Of a stretch of DNA of 64,000 nt, positions 19,061 to 28,415 are shown in pieces. Both the position numbers and the translations under genes were made by a program. The DNA lies in the NCBI GenBank assembly GCA_021770245.1, contig JAETRI010000005.1, positions 57,285-121,284 on the forward strand, in the 5' to 3' direction. Each line of letters opens with the position of its first letter. Within the stretch, counting starts at the first letter, position 1. The notes below the pieces were generated by a model. It was not told the DNA's origin. It saw nothing but the letters and a program-made list of their open reading frames with translations, and did not search any database. Source of the stretch: Lachnospiraceae bacterium (GTDB taxonomy: Bacteria; Bacillota; Clostridia; Lachnospirales; Lachnospiraceae).

Positions 19061-19957
19061 ATGACGAGAGCGAAGATTTTGTTTATCTATAATCCGAGGG
19101 CGGGCAAGAGCCAGATTAAGGCACATTTAAGCGACATTCTGGACGTGTTCGCAAAGGCAGGGCATGAGGTTACGGTCTATCCTACCCAGGGTGTCCACGA
19201 CGCGGTCAGGGCGGCGGAGAGAAAAGCCAGAAGATATGATTGGGTGGTATGCAGCGGCGGGGACGGAACCCTGGATGAGGTGGTAACCGGAATCATGCAC
19301 AGCAGCAAAGAGGTACCGGTGGGATACATCCCGGCGGGGAGCACCAACGATTTCGCCAAGAGCCTGGGGCTTCCCAAAAATATGGTACAGGCGGCGGAAG
19401 CAATCGTGGACGGGGAACTTTTTCGATGCGATATCGGTTCCTTTAACGAGGGAACCTTTGTGTATATCGCGGCCTTCGGCCTTTTTACGGATGTGTCCTA
19501 TGAGACGAAGCAGGAGTATAAAAACGTGCTGGGACATATGGCCTATCTCCTGGAGGGAATGAAGCGTCTCCCTTCGGTCCGCTCCTTTCGGGCGAAAGTA
19601 ACGGCCGAAAATGTGGAGATCGAGGACGACTTTATCTTCGGGATGATCACGAACTCCATGTCCGTGGGCGGATTCAAACGGATCACCGGAAAAAACGTGG
19701 AGCTCAACGACGGCCTTTTCGAAGTAACACTCATCAAACGGCCCAATAATGCCATGGAGCTGAATCAGATCCTGGCCGATCTGGTGAATGCCGATTTCAA
19801 TACCAGCCAGATGTACTGCTTTAAAACCGCTTCCCTCCACGTGGAATCGGAGGAGGAAATCCCCTGGACCCTGGACGGCGAATTCGGCGGGAAACATCAA
19901 AGCGTGGAAATCGTTAACAGGAAAGAGGCGCTTCAGATCTGGATTCCCAGGGAATAA
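19061..19957 (+). CDS. Diacylglycerol/lipid kinase (YegS/DgkB family)
   Basis: A 298-residue cytosolic kinase with the DAGK catalytic pattern: KILFIYNPRAGK at the N-terminus, the nucleotide-binding CSGGDGTLDEVV, GYIPAGSTNDFAKSLG, and a C-terminal beta-sandwich domain ending LDGEFGG. It probably phosphorylates diacylglycerol or a related lipid. The frame is open from 18992, but that stretch is the terminator of the previous gene; the ATG at 19061 with GAGG in front directly precedes the conserved domain. Confidence 0.88.
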   Translation: MTRAKILFIYNPRAGKSQIKAHLSDILDVFAKAGHEVTVYPTQGVHDAVRAAERKARRYDWVVCSGGDGTLDEVVTGIMHSSKEVPVGYIPAGSTNDFAKSLGLPKNMVQAAEAIVDGELFRCDIGSFNEGTFVYIAAFGLFTDVSYETKQEYKNVLGHMAYLLEGMKRLPSVRSFRAKVTAENVEIEDDFIFGMITNSMSVGGFKRITGKNVELNDGLFEVTLIKRPNNAMELNQILADLVNADFNTSQMYCFKTASLHVESEEEIPWTLDGEFGGKHQSVEIVNRKEALQIWIPRE

Positions 19958-19974
19958 TCGTTTATGTGTTGGTC

Positions 19975-20053
19975 GTAACAGTTCGGCCACCCGGCAGGCT
20001 CCCGGACGCTGGGACGCACAGGGAAGGATCCCGCCGGGTGGCCGAACTGTTAC
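19975..20053. repeat. 21 bp perfect inverted repeat with 37-base loop
   Basis: Arms 19975-19995 and 20033-20053 are exact reverse complements. No T-run follows on the + strand. It lies just after the lipid kinase stop and before the aldolase promoter; it may act as a processing or termination structure, or be a palindromic repeat unit. Confidence 0.8.
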
Positions 20054-20082
20054 CGTTTGTCCTGAAAGTTTAACTTTTCGTA

Positions 20083-20111
20083 TTTCCTTTTTGGCGGATA
20101 TGAGTTATAAT
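20083..20111 (+). promoter_or_regulatory. Promoter for the aldolase gene
   Basis: Perfect TATAAT at 20106-20111 with a weak TTTCCT 17 bases upstream; 52 bases before the start codon. Confidence 0.5.
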
Positions 20112-20163
20112 GATGCCAGTAAAAGGATTTCCCATTTTACAATAATCTATGGAGGTAGATAAA

Positions 20164-21027
20164 ATGTTAGTATCAGCGAAAGAAATGCTCGACAAAGCGA
20201 AAGCGGGCCATTATGCGGTTGGCCAGTTCAACATTAACAATTTGGAGTGGACGAAAGCCATCCTGCAGACGGCGCAGGAGCTGAACTCCCCTGTTATTCT
20301 GGGCGTATCCGAAGGCGCAGGAAAATACATGACCGGTTACAAGACCGTTGTGGGAATGGTAAACGGTATGCTGGAAGAGATGAATATCACCGTTCCGGTG
20401 GCTCTGCATCTCGACCATGGCAGCTATGAAGCCTGCTACAAGTGTATCGAGGCGGGCTTCTCCTCCATTATGTTCGACGGCTCCCATTACCCCATCGACG
20501 AGAACGTGGCAAAGACCAAGGAGCTGGTTGCGGCCGCACATGAGAAGGGAATTTCTATTGAAGCCGAAGTCGGCGCCATCGGCGGTGAAGAAGACGGCGT
20601 TGTGGGCATGGGCGAGTGCGCGGATCCCAAGGAATGCAAGATGATCGCAGATCTGGGAATCGATTTCCTGGCGGCAGGCATCGGCAATATCCATGGCAAA
20701 TATCCTGCCAACTGGCAGGGGCTTTCCTTCGAGACCCTGGATGCCATCCAGCAGCTGACCGGCGAGATGCCCCTTGTGCTTCATGGCGGCACGGGTATCC
20801 CGGAGGATATGATTAAGAAAGCGATCTCTTTGGGCGTGTCCAAGATCAACGTGAATACGGAATGCCAGCTGTCCTTCGCCGCGGCGACGAGGGAGTATAT
20901 CGAAGCAGGAAAGGATCAGGTCGGAAAAGGCTTCGATCCCAGAAAGCTCCTTGCCCCCGGCGCACAGGCTATTAAGGATACCGTAAAGGCCAAGATGGAA
21001 ATGTTCGGCTCCGTCGGAAAAGCCTGA
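20164..21027 (+). CDS. fba: Fructose-1,6-bisphosphate aldolase, class II
   Basis: A 287-residue zinc aldolase of glycolysis and gluconeogenesis. Seen: the LHLDHGS motif (catalytic Asp and zinc-binding His), EAEVGAIGGEEDGV, GNIHGKYP and LHGGTGIPEDMI (second zinc His and phosphate loop), and SKINVNTECQL. ATG 20164 is preceded by GGAGG at 9 bases; an earlier ATG at 20149 contains that ribosome site and is not the start. Its own promoter and a terminator-like hairpin make it a single-gene unit. Confidence 0.96.
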   Translation: MLVSAKEMLDKAKAGHYAVGQFNINNLEWTKAILQTAQELNSPVILGVSEGAGKYMTGYKTVVGMVNGMLEEMNITVPVALHLDHGSYEACYKCIEAGFSSIMFDGSHYPIDENVAKTKELVAAAHEKGISIEAEVGAIGGEEDGVVGMGECADPKECKMIADLGIDFLAAGIGNIHGKYPANWQGLSFETLDAIQQLTGEMPLVLHGGTGIPEDMIKKAISLGVSKINVNTECQLSFAAATREYIEAGKDQVGKGFDPRKLLAPGAQAIKDTVKAKMEMFGSVGKA

Positions 21028-21055
21028 GTGAATTTCATTGATGTAAATAATAAAG

Positions 21056-21086
21056 AGAACTGTCCGGTTTTGCCGGGCAGTTCTTT
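21056..21086 (+). terminator. Terminator-like hairpin after fba
   Basis: A 12 bp stem with one G-T pair (21056-21067 with 21073-21084), loop TTTTG, short T tail. A second perfect 9 bp palindromic hairpin with loop CGC lies at 21109-21129. Confidence 0.6.
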
Positions 21087-21174
21087 GCCTATACGTATCT
21101 GTATTCATCCCGTCTGCCGCGCAGACGGGAGCGCGTCGAATGAAGAGCCGCCGGGCGGCAGAATGAGAGGAATG

Positions 21175-23223
21175 ATGAGGCATATAATCAACGGCCGGGA
21201 TATGATGCTGGGAACCTGCTACTATCCGGAACACTGGGATCCTTCCCTGTGGGAGGAGGATTTGAAACGGATGTCGGAGGCGGGCATCCGGGTAATCCGC
21301 ATTGCGGAATTCGCCTGGAGCAAGGTAGAGCCCAGGGAAGGGGAATATACCTATGAATTTTTCGATTCCTTCCTGGACAAGGTGTCCGAAACGGATATGA
21401 AGGTGATCTTCTGCACGCCTACGGCCACACCGCCGGCCTGGCTGACGGACAAATATCCGGAGGTTTTAAATACCACTATGGACGGCGTGCCCTTCCGGCA
21501 CGGTGCGAGAAGGCATTATAATTACAATTCTCCCGCATACCAAAGATTTGCGGCGAATATCACGGAAAAATTCGCCTCCCACTACGCTCCGCATCCCAGC
21601 ATTATAGGCTGGCAGATCGATAACGAGTTAAACTGCGAAGTATCCGAGTTCTATTCCGAGAGCGATTCCGCAGCGTTTCGGGAATTTCTCAAGGCGAAAT
21701 ACGGAACCGTTGAGAAACTCAATGAAGCCTGGGGCACGGTTTTCTGGAACCAGACCTATACGTCCTTTGGGGAAGTGTATGTGCCGGGAACCACCGTCAG
21801 CAATTCCACCAATCCCCACAGGGTATTGGATTATATCCGCTTTGTCTCCGACAGCGCCTGCCGTTTTGCCAAGATGCAGGCGGACATCATCAGGAAATAT
21901 ATAAAGCCAGATGACTTTGTCACCACCAACGGGATTTTCATGAATCTGGATAACCACAGACTGCGGGAGGAGAGCCTTGATTTCATGACCTACGACTCCT
22001 ATCCCAACTTTGCCTACTGCCTGGACGGATACGACGAAAAGGATCCGCTCAAGGATCGGAAATGGAGCCGCAATCTGGCGGAGGTGCGGGCCATCTCCCC
22101 GGTATTCGGCATCATGGAACAGCAGTCGGGCGCGAACGGCTGGAATACCCGGATGGAAGCGCCTACGCCCCGGCCGGGTCAGATGACTCTGTGGACCATG
22201 CAGAGCATCGCCCACGGCGCCGATTATGTGAGCTATTTCCGCTGGAGGACCTGTACGGTGGGGACGGAAATCTACTGGCATGGAATCCTGGATTATTCCG
22301 GCAGAGAAAACCGCAGGCTCAGGGAGGTACGTGACATCGCGGGGAAATTGTCCAAAATGCAGCCGATAGCCGGCGCGGGATATGAGGCCAAGGTGGGCCT
22401 TGTAGAGGACTACGACAATATCTGGGACGCTCAGCTGGATACCTGGCATCACAGGATCGATCGGGAGAGCCGCGGCAATCTGTTTGCGGCCGCCCAGCTC
22501 ACCCACACGCCTCTGGATTTCGTATACCTGCGGGAGAGCACGAATGCGGACGAACTGAAAAAATACGACGTACTCTTCTATCCCCATGCGGCGATTCTAA
22601 CCCGGGAACGTGTCGCGCTGCTGGAGGAATATGTGGCGGCCGGCGGGAAACTTGTCCTGGGCTGCCGTACGGGATATAAGGATATGAACGGCAGATGCGT
22701 CATGGACCGCCTGCCCGGCCTGGCCGGCGGCCTGACCGGGACCGATATCCCCGAGTATACTTTTGTAGCGCCGGACGAAGGTAAAATCTGCGCGGACTGG
22801 GACGGGGAACTTATCGAAGCCGCCGTTTTCAACGATATCCTGGCTTTGGCCTCGGAAACCGCCGAGGTGCTGGCCTCCTACACCGGAGGCGACTATGCGG
22901 GAGAACCCGCCCTGATCCGAAATCGGTTCGGCGCCGGAGAAGTATACTATTTCGGGGGAGCCTTCGCTATGGACACGGCAGAAACCTTCTTAAGAAAGCT
23001 GGGCGCAGCGGAGCCCTACCGGGACGTGGTGCGGCTGCCGGACTGCTGTGAAGCCGCCGTGCGGGAGAAAGACGGCCGCCGGTATCTGTTCGTGTTAAAC
23101 TATGCGGCTTGGGAAACGGCAATAGAACTGAAGGCATCTCTGTACAACCTCCTGACGGGAGAGACGGAGAACGGCAGCGTAACGATGGAGAAATACGGCG
23201 TAAGAATTTATCGTATCGAATGA
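21175..23223 (+). CDS. Beta-galactosidase, glycoside hydrolase family 42
   Basis: About 682 residues. GH42 features: LGTCYYPEHWDPSLWEEDL opening the barrel, RIAEFAWSKVEP, the acid/base glutamate in WQIDNEL, the nucleophile glutamate in FGIMEQQSG, then the trimerisation domain with LFYPHAAILT and GAGEVYYFGG. No signal peptide, so it acts on imported galactosides. The start is not sharp: ATGs at 21163, 21172 and 21175 cluster around AGAGGA; 21175 is the one with usable spacing. It is followed by a hairpin and a GH31 enzyme. Confidence 0.92.
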   Translation: MRHIINGRDMMLGTCYYPEHWDPSLWEEDLKRMSEAGIRVIRIAEFAWSKVEPREGEYTYEFFDSFLDKVSETDMKVIFCTPTATPPAWLTDKYPEVLNTTMDGVPFRHGARRHYNYNSPAYQRFAANITEKFASHYAPHPSIIGWQIDNELNCEVSEFYSESDSAAFREFLKAKYGTVEKLNEAWGTVFWNQTYTSFGEVYVPGTTVSNSTNPHRVLDYIRFVSDSACRFAKMQADIIRKYIKPDDFVTTNGIFMNLDNHRLREESLDFMTYDSYPNFAYCLDGYDEKDPLKDRKWSRNLAEVRAISPVFGIMEQQSGANGWNTRMEAPTPRPGQMTLWTMQSIAHGADYVSYFRWRTCTVGTEIYWHGILDYSGRENRRLREVRDIAGKLSKMQPIAGAGYEAKVGLVEDYDNIWDAQLDTWHHRIDRESRGNLFAAAQLTHTPLDFVYLRESTNADELKKYDVLFYPHAAILTRERVALLEEYVAAGGKLVLGCRTGYKDMNGRCVMDRLPGLAGGLTGTDIPEYTFVAPDEGKICADWDGELIEAAVFNDILALASETAEVLASYTGGDYAGEPALIRNRFGAGEVYYFGGAFAMDTAETFLRKLGAAEPYRDVVRLPDCCEAAVREKDGRRYLFVLNYAAWETAIELKASLYNLLTGETENGSVTMEKYGVRIYRIE

Positions 23224-23228
23224 TGAAA

Positions 23229-23255
23229 ACGGCCTGCGGGCTCACCGCAGGCCGT
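23229..23255. terminator. Hairpin after the GH42 gene
   Basis: A perfect 11 bp stem (23229-23239 with 23245-23255), 5-base loop. The A-run precedes it on the + strand, so the T-run is on the minus strand; as a + strand terminator it is weak. Confidence 0.45.
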
Positions 23256-23392
23256 CTCCGACAGGCAGGGGGACACAGGGCCGCGGGATGAGTCATGGCG
23301 CTGTCTTTCTGCCGGTTTTCGGACCCTTGTCAGCCCTCCGATATTTTGGTAAAATATTTTTAGCAGGTAAAAACCAAAAGGAGGACTGGAAA

Positions 23393-25456
23393 ATGATTCG
23401 AAAAATTGTGTTTGGAACCCCTTTTGATACGGAAGCGGTGACCGGCAGCTTTCAGGAATGGGAGGGAGAGGTCCCCTACCTGAAAGAGGAGGGCGGCAGG
23501 AAATTTTCCTATCGGATGGAAGAAAACGACGTGGTGTACGGCCTCGGGGAGAATGTGCGCGGCATCAATAAGAGAGGATGGCTCTACGAGAGCAAATGCA
23601 GCGATGACCCGAAACACAGCGAAGAGAAGCATTCCCTGTATGCGGCCCATAATTTCCTGATCGTGGACGGCGCGGAGCACTTCGGCGTCTTCGTGGATTA
23701 TCCGGGCATGGTGACCTTTGACGTGGGCTATACGGATATCGATATGCTCACCATCGAGGCTAAGGAAGCGGATCTGGCCCTGTATATCATAGAGAGCGAG
23801 GCCGGAGAGGGAGAAAGCATTTCCGAGAATATCGTAAAGCAGTTCCGCGCCCTGATCGGCAGAAGCTATATTCCGCCCAAGTGGGCGTTCGGCTATGGGC
23901 AGAGCAGATGGAGCTATATGGATGAAGACGAAATCCGGGAGGTGGTAAAGGCCCACCGGGAAGCCGGTATCCCTCTGGACGCCGTCTATCTGGATATCGA
24001 TTATATGGAACGGTATAAGGATTTCACGGTGAACGAGGAAACCTTCCCGAATCTGGCCGATTTTGCAGCCGAGATGCGAAAGCAGGGGATCCATCTGGTC
24101 CCTATCATCGATGCGGGCGTGAAGATTGAGGACGGATATGACGTCTATGAGGAGGGCATGGAGCACGGCTACTTCTGCAAGAAGGAGGACGGAAAGGAAT
24201 TTGTGGCCGGGGTATGGCCCGGACGGGTGCATTTCCCGGACATGCTGAATGCGGACGCCAGGCGGTGGTTCGGCAGGAAGTATAAGGTACTCCTGGATCA
24301 GGGGATTGACGGCTTTTGGAACGATATGAACGAGCCGGCAATCTTCTATTCCGAAGAAAACCTGCAAAATGTCTTTAACAAGCTGGGGGAATTCCGTTCG
24401 GAAAATCTGGATTTGGAGAAGTTCTTCCGATTCCAGGGAATGGTGGACGGCCTTGCGAACAATGCGAAGGACTATGAGATGTTCTATCATGAGCACAAGG
24501 ACGGAAGAGTGCGCCATGACAAGGTACATAATCTGTTCGGCTATAACATGACCCGGGCGGCCGGGGAAGCCTTTGAGGAGCTGGAGCCGGACCGGCGCAT
24601 CCTGATGTTTTCCCGTTCCTCTTACATCGGTATGCACCGTTACGGCGGGATCTGGACGGGGGACAATCTGTCCTGGTGGTCCCATATCCTGTTAAACCTC
24701 CGGATGATGCCGTCTCTGAATATGTGCGGGATCCTGTACACCGGCGCGGATCTGGGCGGATTTGGGGCGGACTGTACGGAAGATCTTCTGATGCGCTGGC
24801 TGGCGCTGGGCCTTTTCACGCCGCTTATGCGTAACCATGCCGCCATGGGCACCAGGAAACAGGAGGCGTACCGTTTTACGAAGACGGAGAGCTTCCAAAA
24901 GATCATCGGCCTGCGTTATGTGCTGCTGCCCTATATTTACAGCGAATTTATGAAGGCAGCCCTGAAGGGTGATATGTATTTCAGGCCGCTTTCCTTCGTC
25001 TATCCGGAGGATACGTTTGCCCGCCGCGTGGAGGACCAGCTCATGGTCGGGGAAAGCATCATGATCGCACCGGTCTACGAACAGAACGCGAAGGGCCGCT
25101 ATGTCTATCTGCCGGAGCGGATGAAACTGGTACGTTTCTTCGGTTCGGAAAAGGAAAGCGAAGAAATCCTGGAAAAGGGGCATCATTATATCGATGTGGC
25201 GCTGGACGAGGTGGTGTTTTTCATAAGGCCGGATCATCTGGTTCCGGTGTCAGCGGGCGGCTGCTGCGTGGAAAAGGTGGATTTTTCCAATCTGAAGCTC
25301 CTGGGCTTTGTGGAAAAGGAGGCCTCCTACGAGCTGTACGATGACGACGGCTACAGCAGGGATTATGATAATCCCGCCAACCGTACGCGGGTTTGTATGG
25401 ATAAGGACGGGAAGGTGACCGTTTGGGGAGAAGGACGCACCTTCACGGCAGTTTAA
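23393..25456 (+). CDS. Alpha-glucosidase-type glycoside hydrolase family 31
   Basis: A 687-residue intracellular GH31 enzyme. Seen: the N-terminal beta-sandwich with VVYGLGENVRGIN, KWAFGYGQSRWSYMDEDEI, DIDYMERYKDFTVNEETFPN, the nucleophile aspartate in GFWNDMNEP, the acid/base aspartate in GIWTGDNLSWW, and NMCGILYTGADLGGFG. Likely substrate alpha-glucosides such as maltose or isomaltose, feeding the glucokinase at 14662. ATG 23393 has AAAAGGAGG 8 bases upstream. TAAAAT-like promoter sequence lies about 45 bases upstream. Confidence 0.93.
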   Translation: MIRKIVFGTPFDTEAVTGSFQEWEGEVPYLKEEGGRKFSYRMEENDVVYGLGENVRGINKRGWLYESKCSDDPKHSEEKHSLYAAHNFLIVDGAEHFGVFVDYPGMVTFDVGYTDIDMLTIEAKEADLALYIIESEAGEGESISENIVKQFRALIGRSYIPPKWAFGYGQSRWSYMDEDEIREVVKAHREAGIPLDAVYLDIDYMERYKDFTVNEETFPNLADFAAEMRKQGIHLVPIIDAGVKIEDGYDVYEEGMEHGYFCKKEDGKEFVAGVWPGRVHFPDMLNADARRWFGRKYKVLLDQGIDGFWNDMNEPAIFYSEENLQNVFNKLGEFRSENLDLEKFFRFQGMVDGLANNAKDYEMFYHEHKDGRVRHDKVHNLFGYNMTRAAGEAFEELEPDRRILMFSRSSYIGMHRYGGIWTGDNLSWWSHILLNLRMMPSLNMCGILYTGADLGGFGADCTEDLLMRWLALGLFTPLMRNHAAMGTRKQEAYRFTKTESFQKIIGLRYVLLPYIYSEFMKAALKGDMYFRPLSFVYPEDTFARRVEDQLMVGESIMIAPVYEQNAKGRYVYLPERMKLVRFFGSEKESEEILEKGHHYIDVALDEVVFFIRPDHLVPVSAGGCCVEKVDFSNLKLLGFVEKEASYELYDDDGYSRDYDNPANRTRVCMDKDGKVTVWGEGRTFTAV

Positions 25457-25465
25457 ACAAAGGGA

Positions 25466-25570
25466 CGGATGCGCGGCCTTCCGAAAAGAGGCTGCGCATC
25501 CGCCCGAAGAAAGGGAGGATAAAAATTCCCTTGGAAAAGGGAGGATGCCAGGTAATCGCTTACCTGGCAT
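25466..25570. other. Three hairpins between the GH31 and cyclophilin genes
   Basis: A 14 bp stem (25466-25479 with 25489-25502) just after GH31, a small stem at 25527-25542 that on the minus strand is followed by T5 (possible cyclophilin terminator), and a perfect 11 bp stem with TCGC loop (25545-25555 with 25560-25570). The remaining ~170 bases of the gap show nothing recognisable. Confidence 0.55.
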
Positions 25571-25738
25571 TATTATGAAAAAGCTATTTAAAAAGTTGTT
25601 TGTACTCGTTTCTCCTCTCGGCGGTACGTCCCAACCGATATCTTTAGTATAAGCCGGAGAAGTGTACAAAGATTGGTCGGCGGGTAACTAATTTATAAAA
25701 GAAGTATGAACAATATATGAACGATAAAAAGCAGGGAA

Positions 25739-26260
25739 TCAGACCGTTTCCGGTTCGGGATATTCCACGCCGAAGGTTTCCACAGTCATGGTGCGGATGC
25801 GCTGATCTTCCAGCGGACGGTCGGAATCGTCCACCGGGGTGACGGCAATCCGGTTTACGCTTTCGATGCCTTCGATGACTTTGCCGAAAGCGGCATAGGC
25901 TCCGTCCAGATGGGGAGAAATCTTATGCATGATGAAGAACTGGCTCCCTGCGGAATCGGGCATCATAGAACGAGCCATGGAAAGAACGCCCTGGGTGTGT
26001 TTTAAATCGTTTGGCACGCCGTTCTGGGAAAATTCTCCCTTGATGGAGTAGCCCGGGCCGCCCATGCCGGTGCCCTCCGGATCTCCGCCCTGGATCATAA
26101 AGCCTTTGATTACGCGGTGGAAGATCAGACCGTCATAAAAATTTTTCCGGATCAGGCTGATGAAATTGTTGACGGTGTTCGGTGCGGTTTCCGGGTAAAG
26201 CTCGGCCTTGATCACGTCGCCGTTTTCCATGGTGATGGTTACGATTGGATTTGCTGCCAT
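25739..26260 (-). CDS. ppiB: Peptidyl-prolyl cis-trans isomerase, cyclophilin type
   Basis: A 173-residue cytosolic cyclophilin. The active-site pattern is complete: FYDGLIFHRVIKGFMIQGGDPEGTG, then GVLSMARS, SAGSQFFIM (catalytic region) and HLDGAYAAFGKV. It catalyses proline isomerisation during protein folding. It is transcribed away from the acetyltransferase, with a promoter region shared in the 290-base gap that also contains a tandem repeat. Confidence 0.95.
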   Translation of the reverse strand: MAANPIVTITMENGDVIKAELYPETAPNTVNNFISLIRKNFYDGLIFHRVIKGFMIQGGDPEGTGMGGPGYSIKGEFSQNGVPNDLKHTQGVLSMARSMMPDSAGSQFFIMHKISPHLDGAYAAFGKVIEGIESVNRIAVTPVDDSDRPLEDQRIRTMTVETFGVEYPEPETV

Positions 26261-26386
26261 GATAATATTTTCCTTTCTGATGCGGCCGTATCGGTACGGC
26301 CGCCGCTGATTTGGGAATGTTCCCTTTGAAAATATATTTTAACGGAAAATCAGGAATCCGTAAAGGGGGCAGTCGCTTTATTTTGT

Positions 26387-26530
26387 TTTCAAACTTATAC
26401 CCCACGCATATCGCAAGCGGAGCTTGCGATACTGCCACTAATAAAGAGTTTGAAACGAAGTTTCAAACTTATACCCCACGCAGTATCGCAAGCAGAGCTT
26501 GCGATACTGCCACTAATAAAGAGTTTCAAA
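26387..26530. repeat. Two tandem palindromic repeat units, about 70 bases each
   Basis: Units 26387-26455 and 26461-26530 are nearly identical. Each runs TTTCAAACTTATACCCCACG, an inner hairpin (10 bp in unit 1; 13 bp with AGA loop in unit 2), then ACTGCCACTAATAAAGAGTT. The junction TTTGAAAC-GAA-GTTTCAAA is itself a hairpin, and the right end restarts a third unit. A shortened copy in opposite orientation is at 33520. This is a dispersed repeat family, not a CRISPR. Confidence 0.85.
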
Positions 26531-26552
26531 CTTTATCCCAAAGGAGGGCGGT

Positions 26553-27383
26553 ATGCTAAGACGGGTCATTCTGGATATAGACGGTTCGGAGGGAGGAAAA
26601 GAGAGGGATCTGCCGACAGAATTGGAAAGGGAGCTGGCTGCGGAGGGGATCGGTCTGGAACAAAAGGACGGGGGAACGGGGCCGGAGGAAGGGGCGCTGT
26701 ATCTCACCGACAGGCCGCAGAAAGTGAGAGGGCGCCACGGGGAGGACTGTTGTGTGCTGCTGTATCTGACGGAGGAAAACCGGGGAGAGGGGTTTGACCG
26801 GACGCCCTATGCGGTGGAATCCCTGGAGGGGCTGGATGCGGATTTCCTGAAGAAGGTTTGGCAGCGGCATGCGGGGGAACCTTGGGAGATCCTGCGGACG
26901 CAAAGGCTGCGGGTACGGGAGATGACGGAGGGGGATTTGGATACATTGTATGAGATCTATGCCCATCCGGATATGACTCTCTATACGGAAGGTCCGGATC
27001 CGGACAGAGGGACGCAGCGGGAGAAGCTGGCGGCGTATGTCGGAAACGTATATCCGATTTACGGGTTCGGGCTGTGGATGATAGAGGAACAAAAAAGCGG
27101 GAGAGGGATCGGCAGAGCGGGATTTTTCTGGCGGGAGGGTGCGGCGTATCCGGAATTGGGATTTGCGGTGGAAAAGCGCTCCCAGGGGAAGGGATACTGT
27201 CTGGAGGCGTGTGGGGCAATTCTGGAATACGGGTTTGGAAAGCTGGGTTTTGCGGGGGTACAGGCTGTGACGGAGGAGGGGAACGAGGCCTCCCGGCGGA
27301 TTCTCCGGCGGCTGGGATTTTGGGAAAAGGGACCGGAGGAAGGGGGAAGGACGCTGTGGCTAAATTTAAGGACTATAGGATAG
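26553..27383 (+). CDS. GNAT-family N-acetyltransferase with N-terminal extension
   Basis: A 276-residue protein. The C-terminal ~165 residues are a RimJ-like GNAT domain (LRTQRLRVREMTEGDLDTLYEI; ELGFAVEKRSQGKGYCLEA; AVTEEGNEASRRILRRLGF) using acetyl-CoA on an unknown amine. The N-terminal ~110 residues are a separate, acidic segment with no recognised fold, perhaps a degenerate pseudo-domain of the same type. AAAGGAGGG precedes the ATG. Its 3' end overlaps the next gene by 28 bases. Confidence 0.8.
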   Translation: MLRRVILDIDGSEGGKERDLPTELERELAAEGIGLEQKDGGTGPEEGALYLTDRPQKVRGRHGEDCCVLLYLTEENRGEGFDRTPYAVESLEGLDADFLKKVWQRHAGEPWEILRTQRLRVREMTEGDLDTLYEIYAHPDMTLYTEGPDPDRGTQREKLAAYVGNVYPIYGFGLWMIEEQKSGRGIGRAGFFWREGAAYPELGFAVEKRSQGKGYCLEACGAILEYGFGKLGFAGVQAVTEEGNEASRRILRRLGFWEKGPEEGGRTLWLNLRTIG

Positions 27384-28276
27384 AGGAAACGGAGGCGCTG
27401 CGACGGGTAGGAAAGGCCCTGGCTTCCGAAGAACGGCTGGAAATCCTCAGGCTGCTTTACGGAGACGGGATGATCATCGGGGAGATCGCAAAGAAGACTG
27501 GGCTGCCGGCCTCCAGCACCTCTTTTCACCTGAAAATCCTGGAACAGGCCGGTCTGATCCGGATGGAGGAACAGCCGGGTACGAGGGGAAATACGAAACT
27601 GTGCATCAGGAAGGTGGACTATATCACCATCGATATGGTGAAGAAGAATCCCGATGTGGACGAGGTATTCAGCGCGGAAATGCCTGTGGGCGCATACAGC
27701 AGCTGTGAGGTGGTTCCTACCTGCGGACTGTGGGACGAGAACGGCCCCATCGGAAATGAAGATTTGGAATACTGCTTTTATTATCCGGAACGGATGCGCG
27801 CGGGACTTCTGTGGACGTCGGCGGGGTATGTGGAATACAAGTTTGCCAATGGCGTTCCCAGGAATATGGAGACGAAAAGGGTTTCGGTGTCCATGGAAAT
27901 CTGCTCCGAGGCGCCGGGATACCGGGAGGCGTGGAAGTCGGATATTACGGTTTGGATCAACGGGGCGGACTGCGGGACCTGGACCAGCCCGGGAGATTTC
28001 GGTTCCAGGCGGGGGAGACTGAACCCGGCCAGCCTGCCCAACGGCTCTACCCAGTACGGGATGCAGATGATCTGGGAGGTGCGCGACGACGGGACCTACC
28101 TCAATGGGGCACGGATTGCGGATACCAAGGTGGAGGAACTGCGGCTTTCGGAAAAAAGCTTTGTGACGGTGCGGATCGGAAATAAACCGGATGCAAAGTA
28201 TGTGGGCGGTTTTAATCTGTTCGGGAAAAATTTCGGGGATTATAATCAGGACATTATTTTAACGATGGAATATTAG
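27356..28276 (+). CDS. ArsR-type HTH regulator with ligand-binding-like C-terminal domain
   Basis: A 306-residue protein. Residues ~10-80 form a winged helix (RRVGKALASEERLEILRLL, then IGEIAKKTGLPASSTSFHLKILEQAGLI). The remaining ~220 residues are beta-rich, with WINGADCGTWTSPGDFGSRRGRLNP-type composition, and are not a known ArsR metal site. GTG 27356 has GGGGGAAGG in front; the long upstream open frame is only the overlap with the acetyltransferase. It probably controls the adjacent GH2 gene and may bind a sugar or related ligand; that is inference from context. Confidence 0.8.
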   Translation: MAKFKDYRIEETEALRRVGKALASEERLEILRLLYGDGMIIGEIAKKTGLPASSTSFHLKILEQAGLIRMEEQPGTRGNTKLCIRKVDYITIDMVKKNPDVDEVFSAEMPVGAYSSCEVVPTCGLWDENGPIGNEDLEYCFYYPERMRAGLLWTSAGYVEYKFANGVPRNMETKRVSVSMEICSEAPGYREAWKSDITVWINGADCGTWTSPGDFGSRRGRLNPASLPNGSTQYGMQMIWEVRDDGTYLNGARIADTKVEELRLSEKSFVTVRIGNKPDAKYVGGFNLFGKNFGDYNQDIILTMEY

Positions 28277-28415
28277 CAAATTCTCGATTAAAAGAAACAA
28301 ACAGTAACGATGGAATGCATTGGAAAGAAAGAATATAATTAAACAATATTACTGTTATAATAAAAGCAGAAAAGACAGAATATGCATTTAGCAGGGGAAA
28401 ATAAGAGGGAATATA

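Noticed and set aside
26387..26530. Tandem repeats as a CRISPR array
   Set aside because: Only two units with almost no sequence between them and strong internal palindromes; no spacers and no cas genes.
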